Assembly (NCBI GenBank): GCA_050012355.1 | Contig: JBEKHI010000166.1 | Coordinates: forward strand, 1-18,001 | Length of the DNA: 18,001 bases | Source of the DNA: JBEKHI01 sp050012355 | GTDB taxonomy: Bacteria; Actinomycetota; Actinomycetes; Streptosporangiales; Streptosporangiaceae | Direction of reading: 5' to 3' | Part shown: positions 7,680-14,568 of the stretch, piece by piece | Layout of the letters: each line of letters starts with the position of its first letter | How positions within the stretch are numbered: position 1 is the stretch's first letter | Translations under genes and position numbers: made by a program | The notes under the pieces: generated by a model | Seen by the model: the letters and a program-made list of their open reading frames with translations, nothing else | Told to the model about the DNA's origin: nothing | The model's database searches: none

Positions 7680-8043
7680 AGGGTAGATACAAGAGGCTAC
7701 ACAGTGTGCGAGATGTTTACCCATGGTGATCTTGGTCTTCTCCGGAGCCGGCGTCGTTCGACGGCTGAGGGAACATATGCTCGTCACATTCGGGGCGAGT
7801 GACCTGAAAGCGCCACACGAGTAGCCGGCGATCGGCGCGGCGGTAGAGGCTGGCCCGGTGACTGTATCCGCGATGCCGAGGTGGATGTTCTGCGCACGCA
7901 GGCGGCCGTGCCCAACAGGCAGCGTTCGCGTTATACGCGCAGCCGCGCGTATGCGGATATCAGCTGCGTCGTTCCGGGCTCGCGGGCTCAGGGCATTATC
8001 TCGGGCAGCATCAGGCGGGATCGCCGCAGCACCCGGCGGGCTG
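7680..8043. other. Intergenic region with one perfect hairpin
   Basis: About 360 bases with no supported gene. The only clear structure is a perfect 8-bp hairpin at 7933-7952 (ATACGCGC, loop AGCC, GCGCGTAT) lacking a following T-run on either strand, 90 bases beyond the Nudix stop. It may help end the Nudix transcript, but it could also be a chance structure. Confidence 0.45.
7933..7952. repeat. Perfect 8-bp inverted repeat
   Basis: ATACGCGC and GCGCGTAT flank the 4-base loop AGCC. There is no poly-T tail. Position downstream of the Nudix gene would suit a transcription end; symmetry would also suit a protein-binding site. Confidence 0.5.
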
Positions 8044-8334
8044 TCAGCCCTGTCTGAATTCGGCCTCGGCCCTTAGCCCTTCCGCCAGGATGATGGCGGC
8101 GCTGGACACAGAGCCCCAGCTCAGGGTGCGGAGGAACTCTTCAGGCCGGACCAGGCAGTCCTCCAGCGTTTCACCGGGCTCGACCCCGCCGCCGAGCAGG
8201 TTCCAGTACCGCTCGCCATCGCCATCGCAGGCGCCCAGAACGATCGTCCCGGCCTCGGTGAAGCAAATGCCGTATGCCTGATTGGAGTGCGGCGGTTCCG
8301 GCCGGAACGGGGGATCGAACCAGGTAAAGGTCAC
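8044..8334 (-). pseudogene. Nudix hydrolase with in-frame deletion through the catalytic box
   Basis: The first 63 residues match a MutT/Nudix protein: YGICFTEAGTIVLG strand, YWNLLGGGVEPGETLEDCLVR. The Nudix box is G-x5-E-x7-R-E-x2-E-E-x-G; here G49-x5-E55-x7-R63 is present, but the next residue is Pro64 and the reading continues PEEFLRTLSWGSVSSAAIIL, which looks like the family's C-terminal segment. The metal-binding Glu residues are absent, along with what I estimate to be half of a normal 140-160 residue protein. The reading frame is kept, so a 96-residue product can still be made, but it should not hydrolyse nucleotides. The start is a GTG at 8332-8334 with no strong ribosome site. Confidence 0.75.
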
Positions 8335-8608
8335 CCGGCGGCATAACGCGTCTCACGGGCTCTGACCTTACGTGAATTCAGTCGCCGGGGAAGGACAAGA
8401 CCTAGCCACAGTGGACGAGCTCGCCGCGGAACTTCTCTCATCCTCCCTGCCGATATGATCGCTTGGCTTGAACCGGAAGCGTGTTCGCCATGCCGCTTGA
8501 GAACGGCTGATCTGCGCGCCGTGACGGTCTACTGACTGGATGAGAGTCTCCTGGCCGCATTTGGCCGTGGCTGGGTTCTGGGGAGGACTTGCAGCGGGGC
8601 AGTATCTC

Positions 8609-9055
8609 TCAGCTGCCGGTGGTCCAGTATTGCTGCATTCTGGTAATGGCTTCTTCTTTGCTCATGCCCGCCACGTCGGTTTCGCTGAGGTGCACTTGCG
8701 TCAGGAGCAGGTGGACGAGATCAGCCGGAAGCGCCTCCGCGGATGGCTCGGGCTCGCCGCGGTCAGGCTTCCTGCCGTTCTGGACACATGCCCAGAACGC
8801 CGCCTGATCGACGTCGAGCTGATCCCTGAGAATGTGGCTCCAGATGCTCGGGCCGTATGTCTTGCGGTCCACCGGGTGGGAAATCCGCGTTCTTAGGATC
8901 CGCCCGTCATGGAGTTGCAGTTCGTAGATGACATGATGCGTGCCGGTCTGGCCGCGAGCGTCACGGATCTGCTGCCAGCCCTCGGTCGTGCAGAAGGTCT
9001 CGTCGGCCTCCCGGGTCGGCGCGGGCCGGGTCACCGCGGCGACCCGGTAAGCCAT
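8609..9055 (-). CDS. HicA-like toxin of a toxin-antitoxin pair
   Basis: A 148-residue protein directly downstream of the Phd-HicB antitoxin. The centre resembles the small dsRNA-binding-fold toxin HicA: Q-T-G-T-H40-HVIYELQLHDGR, then ISH60PVDRKTYGPSIWSHILRDQLDV, matching the G-S/T-H, the second His and the G-T-x-x-x-I-L helix of HicA. HicA uses its His to cleave mRNA. A C-terminal helical extension (residues about 105-148, ending MSKEEAITRMQQYW) makes it longer than the usual 60-80 residue HicA. The ATG at 9055 overlaps the antitoxin by 25 bases; a GTG at 9034 would overlap its stop by four bases and is an equally credible start. Related proteins are annotated as cytotoxic translational repressors. 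Confidence 0.7.
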   Translation of the reverse strand: MAYRVAAVTRPAPTREADETFCTTEGWQQIRDARGQTGTHHVIYELQLHDGRILRTRISHPVDRKTYGPSIWSHILRDQLDVDQAAFWACVQNGRKPDRGEPEPSAEALPADLVHLLLTQVHLSETDVAGMSKEEAITRMQQYWTTGS

Positions 9056-9447
9056 TTGCGCAGTTGCTCATCGCTGCTGAGGCAGATCATCTGCACAAGG
9101 CCCCAGTTCTCGCGATGGTTGGGTGCGTGCAGAAGGTGGTCTTGCCAGTCTTCGGCGTATTCGCGCAGCGCTGCCGCCATCTCGGCGATGGCCTCTTCGA
9201 AGGTCTCTCCGTCGGCTGCGACAGGCAAGCCGGGAATGAAAACTGACCACCCGCCAGCTTCCTGGACCACCTGAGCCTGAGATGGCGCTACCGACGCGAG
9301 GAAATACCGCAGGCGCTCTGCGTCCAGGACAACCGCGGTGGTGGCATCACGGCGGATGGTAGCGGTCTGGCCGTTTTCCGCGGCGTCCAGCAGGTCCTTG
9401 AACTTGCTGCGTGCTTCGGTGTAGCTGTCGTAGTGAACCTGCGGCAT
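9031..9447 (-). CDS. Hybrid Phd/YefM-HicB antitoxin
   Basis: A 138-residue protein with two modules. Residues 1-50 are a Phd/YefM-type DNA-binding region (YTEARSKFKDLLDAAENGQ, then ATIRRDATTAVVLDAERL). Residues 57-100 are HicB-like: QAQVVQEAGGWSVFIPGLP, DGETFEEAIAEMAAALREYAE, the small beta-strand plus TxxEA helix that blocks HicA. The C-terminal 38 residues are specific to this subgroup. The start at ATG 9447 follows a GGAGG site eight bases upstream; the frame open to 9504 runs through the operator and is not likely to be translated. It is the first gene of the pair and is expected to repress the promoter through the palindrome at 9494-9519. Confidence 0.85.
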   Translation of the reverse strand: MPQVHYDSYTEARSKFKDLLDAAENGQTATIRRDATTAVVLDAERLRYFLASVAPSQAQVVQEAGGWSVFIPGLPVAADGETFEEAIAEMAAALREYAEDWQDHLLHAPNHRENWGLVQMICLSSDEQLRKWLTGSPR

Positions 9448-9493
9448 CGGCTTGGCCTCCATCGTCGCTTGACTCCAGTTAAGCCGACATGGT

Positions 9494-9519
9494 GAGTACG
9501 TCAAGTATGTGACGTACTC
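9494..9519 (-). promoter_or_regulatory. Perfect 10-bp palindromic operator upstream of toxin-antitoxin pair
   Basis: GAGTACGTCA, spacer AGTATG, TGACGTACTC: arms are exact. On the minus strand TTGACG at 9499-9504 sits inside the palindrome and is a plausible -35 box, with TTAACT/TAACTG about 16-17 bases on as a weak -10. This is the expected layout for autoregulation by the Phd-type antitoxin. Confidence 0.75.
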
Positions 9520-9580
9520 GCGTCAAGGCGGGTGACCCGCGTCGATTCCCTGGCACAACCCTGATGTTCCCTCACTACCC

Positions 9581-10840
9581 TCAGAACCGGTGAAGGTGAA
9601 TCTGTGCGAGCCGACCGTGCCGGCGATGATTTTCCTGAGCGGTCCATATTCGGCAGGGAGCGTTGACCGGGTCCTGGAATGCGGTTGCGTTCGGGTGCTT
9701 GGTCGACGCGTGTAACCGCCTCCGTTGCGCGGTATTGTGCCGGGCGGGACTGGCGGAGGCGAGGATTTCGACGGGCACGCTGGTTCGTTTGGGAACAGGC
9801 TCTTTTCGGAACATCCTCTCCAGCAGTCCCACGGCTGCCTCTGCCACCTTGTACGCGTCCTGGACCACGGTTGCCCGCAGCGGGCTCGTGGGTGCCTCGA
9901 TCAGCGCCCTAGCGTCGGGTGTCCCGTCCACGCCCGCCACAACCGTGTCCTCTGCCCACGGGATACCGGAGAAGAGCAGGGCGTCGGCAGCTCCTAGTGC
10001 CATTTCATCATTGGTGCAGAAGACGGCATCGATTCTCTGGCCGGCCTCATCGAGGGACCGGAGATGAGAACCCACGACTTCCCTGGCCCTTGAGCGATCG
10101 AAACCGGCGCAGTCGCTGATCGACTGGACGGCCGGTACCTCCGCTTCAAGCTGCCTTTGGAATGTCTGCTCACGTCGGTGATAGTGGCCGCCATTAATGA
10201 CGAGGACGACGGCATGCCGGATCCGCTGGCCGCGCAGGTAACCGGTGACCCATTGTGCGGCGGCGGCGCCGATCTTCCCGTCATCGCATCCGGCGTAGGC
10301 AGTTCCCGGGGGATAGGCGTCCTCGCCTTCGAACGGCTCAGCGTCCACGAATACGACTGGCATCCCGGCTTTGCTGCAGAACCTGGCCAGGTCCGCTCGG
10401 ACAGCCTCGCCCTCGTTCACCATGATGAAGCCGCCGGCGTAATCGTCCCGATGGCTGAGGATCCCGTCAAGCAGCCGGACCTGGCTCATCGCGCTGTAGT
10501 CCCGGTCTGGGATCTTGAGCACCATGTCATAGCCGCGGCGCTCCAGGTTCTCATGCAAGTCCCGGATAAGCTCGGCAACCCAGTGCTTGCCGGTGAAGGC
10601 AGCGAGAATCAAGAACACCCGCTTGGGCTCCCGCGTCCGGCGGTGCGCCCGCAGCACCACGGGCAACGCCGCCAGTGCCCATCCGAGGGCAACGAACAGA
10701 GGCAGGAACCCATGCCAGGACGGCCATGACCGGACCATCCGCCCGGCCGCCGCGGTGAGCAGCACGACAAGCAGGCCGCTCACGGTTGAGGCGGCCACCG
10801 CGAACCGCATTGGATGCTTGCCCTGATCGAGACGGACCAC
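9581..10840 (-). CDS. Membrane-tethered LacI/ribose-binding-type sensor protein
   Basis: A 419-residue protein from a GTG at 10838-10840 that follows AGGAG. Two membrane helices (residues about 13-33 and 45-63) are followed by a basic stretch (RAHRRTREPKR) and a full periplasmic-binding-protein-like domain (about 73-370): VFLILAAFTGKHWVAELIRD, GGFIMVNEGEAV, MPVVFVDAEPFEG, IDAVFCTNDEMALGAADAL, DTVVAGVDGTPDARALI. This domain binds sugars in LacI-type repressors and ABC transporters. No HTH and no transporter genes are adjacent. The positive residues at both the N-terminus and after the second helix predict a cytoplasmic binding domain. The last 50 residues are low-complexity and basic. Function is unknown; ligand sensing at the membrane is inferred. 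Confidence 0.8.
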   Translation of the reverse strand: MVRLDQGKHPMRFAVAASTVSGLLVVLLTAAAGRMVRSWPSWHGFLPLFVALGWALAALPVVLRAHRRTREPKRVFLILAAFTGKHWVAELIRDLHENLERRGYDMVLKIPDRDYSAMSQVRLLDGILSHRDDYAGGFIMVNEGEAVRADLARFCSKAGMPVVFVDAEPFEGEDAYPPGTAYAGCDDGKIGAAAAQWVTGYLRGQRIRHAVVLVINGGHYHRREQTFQRQLEAEVPAVQSISDCAGFDRSRAREVVGSHLRSLDEAGQRIDAVFCTNDEMALGAADALLFSGIPWAEDTVVAGVDGTPDARALIEAPTSPLRATVVQDAYKVAEAAVGLLERMFRKEPVPKRTSVPVEILASASPARHNTAQRRRLHASTKHPNATAFQDPVNAPCRIWTAQENHRRHGRLAQIHLHRF

Positions 10841-10850
10841 GACGACTGCT

Positions 10851-10870
10851 CCTGAGTCACGTTGCTCAGG
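10851..10870 (-). promoter_or_regulatory. Inverted repeat upstream of membrane sensor gene
   Basis: CCTGAG, spacer of eight, CTCAGG overlaps the ribosome-binding site of the GTG-started gene downstream on the minus strand. It could be an operator or an RNA hairpin affecting translation. The arms are only six bases. Confidence 0.35.
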
Positions 10871-11321
10871 CCTGGAACTAAGTCCGAGCCCATGCCTCTC
10901 CCGCCGACTGTATGAAGATAGCCTGCCCTCAGGTAGCACCCTTTGTCACCTTATTCCGGTAACGGCACCAGCAAATTCCCGCAGCACTAGCGCCCGATCA
11001 CGAGCCCGTGCCGACCCGCTGGATATCCTTTTGCTCAGCCGTACCGGCGATTATCCGATTAGGTGCTATATTTTCGCTTTCCGGGCGGTTTCCCTAGGCT
11101 CCGGGATTCTTTCCCGGCCCGGTGCCGTCGAGGTTAGGGCGCGCAGATCCGTTTCGAATGGGGTCTGCGTCGTGACCTGGAAGAAGAGATGGCTAATCCT
11201 CCGCGTCCGGTTCCGCCAGCACACCCTTCCCTCCGCCGCGACCCCTCTTAATCGCAGCGAAGCACCAGGAAACGAAAGACGTAACCACGCAGAGTGCCGC
11301 GAAGGTGCTGAACTACTGCCG
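10871..11321. other. Intergenic region with small hairpins
   Basis: About 450 bases with no supported gene. Two hairpins are seen: CCGGGA-TTCTT-TCCCGG at 11101-11117 and GCAGATCC-N10-GGGTCTGC at 11143-11168 with one G-T pair. Neither is followed by a T-run. The region has lower GC patches (around 11040-11080) compared with the surrounding genes. I do not recognise a riboswitch. Confidence 0.4.
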
Positions 11322-11361
11322 GGTGCGCCGCCAGGGACTTGAACCCCGAGCCCGCGGATTA
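11322..11361 (-). other. tRNA 3' half (probable attachment-site remnant)
   Basis: On the minus strand this reads as the 3' half of a tRNA: TTA/anticodon-side TAA, TCCGC (3' anticodon stem), variable GGGCT, T-arm CGGGG-TTCAAGT-CCCTG with one G-T pair, acceptor strand GCGGCGC, discriminator A and CC. The matching 5' acceptor GCGCCGC and D-arm are not found upstream, so it is not a whole gene. The sequence resembles an actinobacterial tRNA-Lys(CTT), a common integration target. Integrating elements leave such a duplicated 3' end at the far end of the insertion; from the orientation the element would lie to the right of 11361. Confidence 0.7.
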
Positions 11362-11470
11362 GAGCTCAGAAGCCGAGTGCGACTGACTCCGAGCATGCGC
11401 GCTGTGCCGCCGCCGGGACTCGGACGACGGCGAAGAGTCCCGGGACGGCAGCGTGCTGGTTGACGCGCCG

Positions 11471-11500
11471 GGTTGACGGCCGGGGAAGCGGCCGTCAACC
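11471..11500 (+). promoter_or_regulatory. Perfect 11-bp inverted repeat upstream of araC-type gene
   Basis: GGTTGACGGCC, spacer GGGGAAGC, GGCCGTCAACC. A third copy of the half-sequence, GGTTGACG, lies directly upstream at 11458-11465. The repeat ends 18 bases before the start codon and can act as operator for the AraC-family protein or fold as a leader hairpin just before the AGGAGGT site. Confidence 0.7.
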
Positions 11501-11517
11501 ATTAACCAGGAGGTGTC

Positions 11518-12540
11518 ATGGGCATCGTGATCGAAGCCGCTGGGCTGCGGGCCGGGGAGCGAGAGGAGTTCTGGCGGCATGTGGTGGCGGATACCTTCGT
11601 CCCGGTAAACGTCGGGCCGATGTCCGAGCGCGACATCAGCGGGGCGATCCGCCTCGACTCGGTCGGCCGCATGGGGATCGCCCGGCTTACCGGCACCCCG
11701 CAGAGCATCGCGCGGTCGGCCAGGCACATCCGCCAGCTCGACCGGTCGTGCCTCCTGGTCGGGGTCCTCGTCGGCGGGGCGGCCCGGATCAGCCAGGACG
11801 AACGGCAAGCCGAGGTCCGCGCCGGGGACTGCGTCATCTATGAGCCAGGGCGCCCGTATGAATGGTTCTTCGACGACCCCTGGGACCTCCGTTTGTTTGC
11901 CCTTCCCCTCGGATCGGTACAGCTCACCGAGAGTGAGCGGCGGCGGGTGACCGCACGGCCGCTGAGCAGCCAGGCCAGCCTCGCAGGGGTCGTCTCGCGG
12001 TTCCTGCTCGACCTCGCCCGGCACCGCGACGTGCTCCCCGCCGCCCAGTCCGAGCGAATCATCGCCCAGGCCAGCGACCTCGTCGTTACCTTGCTCAGCA
12101 GTGCCTTCGACGAGGGCGATGACGTTCGCGGCTGCGTTCAGCGGTCGCTGGTGCTCCGGATTAAGGACTACATAGAGCAGCGGCTCACCGACCCTGTCCT
12201 CGGACCGGACGAGATCGCCTCGGCAGTCAGCATCTCCACCCGCTACCTGCGCAAGCTCTTCCAGGACGAGCACCGCTCGGTGTCGCAGTACGTGAAGGAA
12301 CGGCGGCTCGACCGGGCCCGGTATGACCTCCTGGACCCGCGGCTGGCTGGTCGGCCGATCTCGGCGATCGCGTTCGGCTGCGGCTTTGGCGATATCAGCG
12401 GATTCAACCGTGCCTTCAAGGAGGCGTACGGCATCACTCCGCGGGAACTGAGGGCCGGTTCCGTCGGCGGAGCGGCCAGCGGCCAGTGGCCAGGCACCGT
12501 CAGCAGGCGGTCACCTCCGCCCGCTCCCGTGGCCCGGTAA
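11518..12540 (+). CDS. AraC-family transcriptional regulator (AraC_binding_2 type)
   Basis: A 340-residue regulator with ATG preceded by AGGAGGT. The N-terminal half is the cupin-like ligand/dimer domain of the NphR/AraC_binding_2 group (SCLLVGVLVGGAARISQDER, RAGDCVIYEPGRPYEWFF). The C-terminal 100 residues hold two helix-turn-helix units: DEIASAVSISTRYLRKLFQ (231-249) and ISAIAFGCGFGDISGFNRAF (281-300), followed by GITPRELRAG, the family signature. The final 30 residues are Pro/Ser-rich tail. Members of this group often control catabolic oxygenase or hydrolase operons. The divergent or adjacent targets are not obvious: to the right lie an amidohydrolase remnant and an alpha/beta hydrolase on the opposite strand, so those are candidates. 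Autoregulation via the inverted repeat is likely. Confidence 0.93.
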   Translation: MGIVIEAAGLRAGEREEFWRHVVADTFVPVNVGPMSERDISGAIRLDSVGRMGIARLTGTPQSIARSARHIRQLDRSCLLVGVLVGGAARISQDERQAEVRAGDCVIYEPGRPYEWFFDDPWDLRLFALPLGSVQLTESERRRVTARPLSSQASLAGVVSRFLLDLARHRDVLPAAQSERIIAQASDLVVTLLSSAFDEGDDVRGCVQRSLVLRIKDYIEQRLTDPVLGPDEIASAVSISTRYLRKLFQDEHRSVSQYVKERRLDRARYDLLDPRLAGRPISAIAFGCGFGDISGFNRAFKEAYGITPRELRAGSVGGAASGQWPGTVSRRSPPPAPVAR

Positions 12541-12738
12541 GAGGCGGCTGTCCCTAACGTGCGACTTCTTCCGCGTCGACTGCGCAGTCACAGGCGGTTG
12601 TGTGATGACGGCATCGCGTTTCTGGACAGGTACCCCGCAAGACCGGTGCCTTCAGACGGCCACGTCAATCGACCAGGGGCGGCAAGACCCGCGGCCTATC
12701 CGGAGCAGGCGTGGGCTTGCCGTAGGGAATCCTGTCTG

Positions 12739-12756
12739 CTGCCGCAGCGTCGGCAG
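12739..12756 (-). terminator. Hairpin after amidohydrolase remnant
   Basis: CTGCCG-N6-CGGCAG begins 15 bases beyond the stop codon of the minus-strand remnant. The stem is perfect but short and has no T-run, so termination is only suggested by position. Confidence 0.3.
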
Positions 12757-12770
12757 GCGATTGTTACTAC

Positions 12771-13089
12771 CTATTTCTTGTTGTTTGCCGGAGTGGTGAG
12801 GCCGAGCAATGCCGTGGCGTTGCCCTCCAAGATGGCGCTCGTCTCGTGATCGGCTATCTGGGGAGCGGTGATGTAGCTGACGGCCCGGAGGTAGCTGTCG
12901 CCTGCCTCGTAGGGGAAATCCGTGCCCAGCACCAGCCGGTCGGCGCCGAAGGAGTCGATCGCGCAGCGCAGCGCCGGAATGTGACCGTGGCCGACGCTGT
13001 CGTACCACATCCGCTAGGCGGCGTTGTCGGCTGGCGGACGATTTCGTATCTGTGACGGCCCAGTTCTGCTTCAAGAACACTTCGAAGTC
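12771..13089 (-). pseudogene. Amidohydrolase (Amidohydro_2-like) C-terminal remnant
   Basis: The last 80 codons (from 13010) are clearly the C-terminal end of an amidohydrolase of the aminocarboxymuconate-semialdehyde decarboxylase type: MWYDSVGHGHIPALRCAIDS, FGADRLVLGTDFPYEAGDSY, then ILEGNATALLGL. The GTDFPYE segment carries the metal-binding Asp. The preceding family segment appears in a different frame as DFEVFLKQNW (13060-13089), with about 45 unexplained bases between. Everything farther upstream in the protein, including the HxH metal motif, is missing; the next gene begins at 13247. This is a truncated, frameshifted relic. The intact enzyme would have acted on an aromatic ring-cleavage product or similar carboxylate. 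Confidence 0.8.
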
Positions 13090-13246
13090 CGGCGGGCCGG
13101 ACGTCCCAGGCCGGCCCGCTCTTCGGCGGTCAGGTTTACCGGGAACGGCGGGTTTCGTCACGTCGAACTCGATCGACAGGACAGCATCACCCCACGCCTC
13201 GACGAGCGAGGCGCCATCACGCCCTCCCCGAACTAGCGGGTGACCG

Positions 13247-13948
13247 TCAGGTGGTCACAGCGATGGCGGCCTGGCGGATGAGGGCAGCCACCACGGCGGG
13301 CTGGGACACGTACGTAGCGTGGCTGCCCTGGGCCTCGGTCACTGTCGCTCCGGCGCGTTCGGACATGGTTCGCTGTGCGGACGGAGGGATCATGTGGTCC
13401 TCGGTCGTGAGCAGGTACCAGCTGGGCTTGGACCGCCAGGCCGGGCTGGTGATCGTCTGGGCGGTGGCCGGTACGCCCCAGGGGACCTGGGAGTCGGCCA
13501 TGAACGCGGCCACGTCCGCTGGCAGGTCGGCGGCGAACGATGCGTGGAACTTGTCCCGGTCCAGGAACAGGAAGCCGTCCCTGGGCGGCAGGATCGGCGG
13601 CTGTGGCCCATCGGCCGGGAAACCGGCGATGAGCGAGTTAACCGACTCGCCCTTGTCTGGCGCGAATGCGGAAATATATACCAGGGCGGCCACCTTCTCA
13701 TGCCCGCCGGCCTCGGTGATCACCGCACCGCCGTAGGAGTGACCGACCAGGACGACCGGGGCATTTTCGGTGTCGATGACCCAGCGCGTGGCGGCCGCGT
13801 CGCCTTCCAGGGTCAGGGTCGGGTTCTGCACGACGCGCACGTTGTAGCCGTCCGCCTTCAGCAGTTCGTACACCGGCTGCCAGCCAGAGCCGTCGACGAA
13901 TCCGCCGTGGACCAGCACGATCGTTGCAGGCGCCAAGCTTGTGCTCAT
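13247..13948 (-). CDS. Alpha/beta hydrolase
   Basis: A complete 233-residue alpha/beta hydrolase of the short esterase-like group. Features in order: strand and oxyanion turn IVLVHGGFVDGSGW (10-23), nucleophile elbow VGHSYGG with S71, acid D184 in LLTTEDHMIPPSAQ, and catalytic H210 in QGSHATYVSQP. There is no signal peptide. Close relatives are often annotated as esterases or salicylate/pheromone-type hydrolases, but the substrate cannot be chosen. The ATG is preceded by GAGGGGAGAA. It is followed on the same strand by the amidohydrolase relic, so the two may once have formed a catabolic unit; the AraC-family gene on the other side of the relic may have controlled it. Confidence 0.92.
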   Translation of the reverse strand: MSTSLAPATIVLVHGGFVDGSGWQPVYELLKADGYNVRVVQNPTLTLEGDAAATRWVIDTENAPVVLVGHSYGGAVITEAGGHEKVAALVYISAFAPDKGESVNSLIAGFPADGPQPPILPPRDGFLFLDRDKFHASFAADLPADVAAFMADSQVPWGVPATAQTITSPAWRSKPSWYLLTTEDHMIPPSAQRTMSERAGATVTEAQGSHATYVSQPAVVAALIRQAAIAVTT

Positions 13949-14277
13949 AACGTTCTCCCCTCGGTGAGGACCCTTGAGTTCCGGTGCCCGAACAGCGCCC
14001 GGACCGTACCCATCGTCAGCCGGAGACGGGTGGCCAGGCTTGGACGAGATGGAACAGTTCTAGGACGGTGTGGCACTGGCCGTCGGCGAGACGGGCATCC
14101 TGCGGGTCCCGTCCCGCCTGGGCTTGCCGGACGCCGAGCGCTCAGGAGCGTGCGTGACCTAGGGTGTGTGAAGGCGAGGCCCAGCGTGGTCATGCCGCCG
14201 ACCTGGCGGCCGGGGGATCTCGGGTACCTGATCGACATGCAGGCGGCTGCCCGGCCGTCCTGTCTGCTTGGAGTGCG
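13949..14277. other. Intergenic region with a possible gene stub
   Basis: About 330 bases upstream of the hydrolase and the small membrane protein, which diverge from it. In the plus frame ending with TAG at 14160-14162 the reading DEMEQF, stop, DGVALAVGETGILRVPSRLG, LPDAERSGACVT looks like the C-terminal end of a decayed protein with an internal TAG at 14061-14063. I cannot name the family. Promoters for both flanking genes must lie here; none is obvious. Confidence 0.35.
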
Positions 14278-14568
14278 ATGTCCTTGTTCGTTAGCGTCCT
14301 GGCGTGGATCATCATCGCGGCGGGAACGGCGGGCGTTGCCAGGCAGTTGCTCGCGCTTGCCGGCGGTGGCCGAGGGCGGCGTGCGCGGCAGGAGTCGTGG
14401 CAGTGGTTGCGATTCTCGCTGTTTGTCGTCTCGGGCGGGCTGTTCCTTCTCGAGAGCCTGTGGCGGGAGGATGCGGCACGGTGGCTGGTGCTCATCGCGG
14501 CGGGCGTGGTCACTGCCTGGGATCGAGTGCTGTGGCTCAGGTCCCGGATGCGATCCTGGTCGCATTGA
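14278..14568 (+). CDS. Small membrane protein with three predicted helices
   Basis: A 96-residue protein starting at ATG 14278 after GGAG (spacing four). Three hydrophobic segments are seen at residues 3-28, 44-62 and 68-81, separated by an Arg-rich loop (GGGRGRRARQ) and a short acidic turn (WREDAARW), and followed by a basic tail LRSRMRSWSH. The longer upstream reading frame adds a Gly/Arg-rich extension without membrane character and was rejected. I do not recognise a family; such small polytopic proteins are common in actinomycetes and have no assigned role. Confidence 0.6.
   Translation: MSLFVSVLAWIIIAAGTAGVARQLLALAGGGRGRRARQESWQWLRFSLFVVSGGLFLLESLWREDAARWLVLIAAGVVTAWDRVLWLRSRMRSWSH

Noticed and set aside
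9448..9504. N-terminal extension of the Phd-HicB antitoxin
   Set aside because: It would be translated through the palindromic operator and promoter; the internal ATG at 9447 has a good GGAGG site.
11322..11420. Complete tRNA gene
   Set aside because: No D-arm, 5' anticodon strand or matching GCGCCGC acceptor strand can be found upstream of the 3' half.
11359..12273. 304-codon minus-strand open frame
   Set aside because: Antisense shadow of the AraC-family gene.
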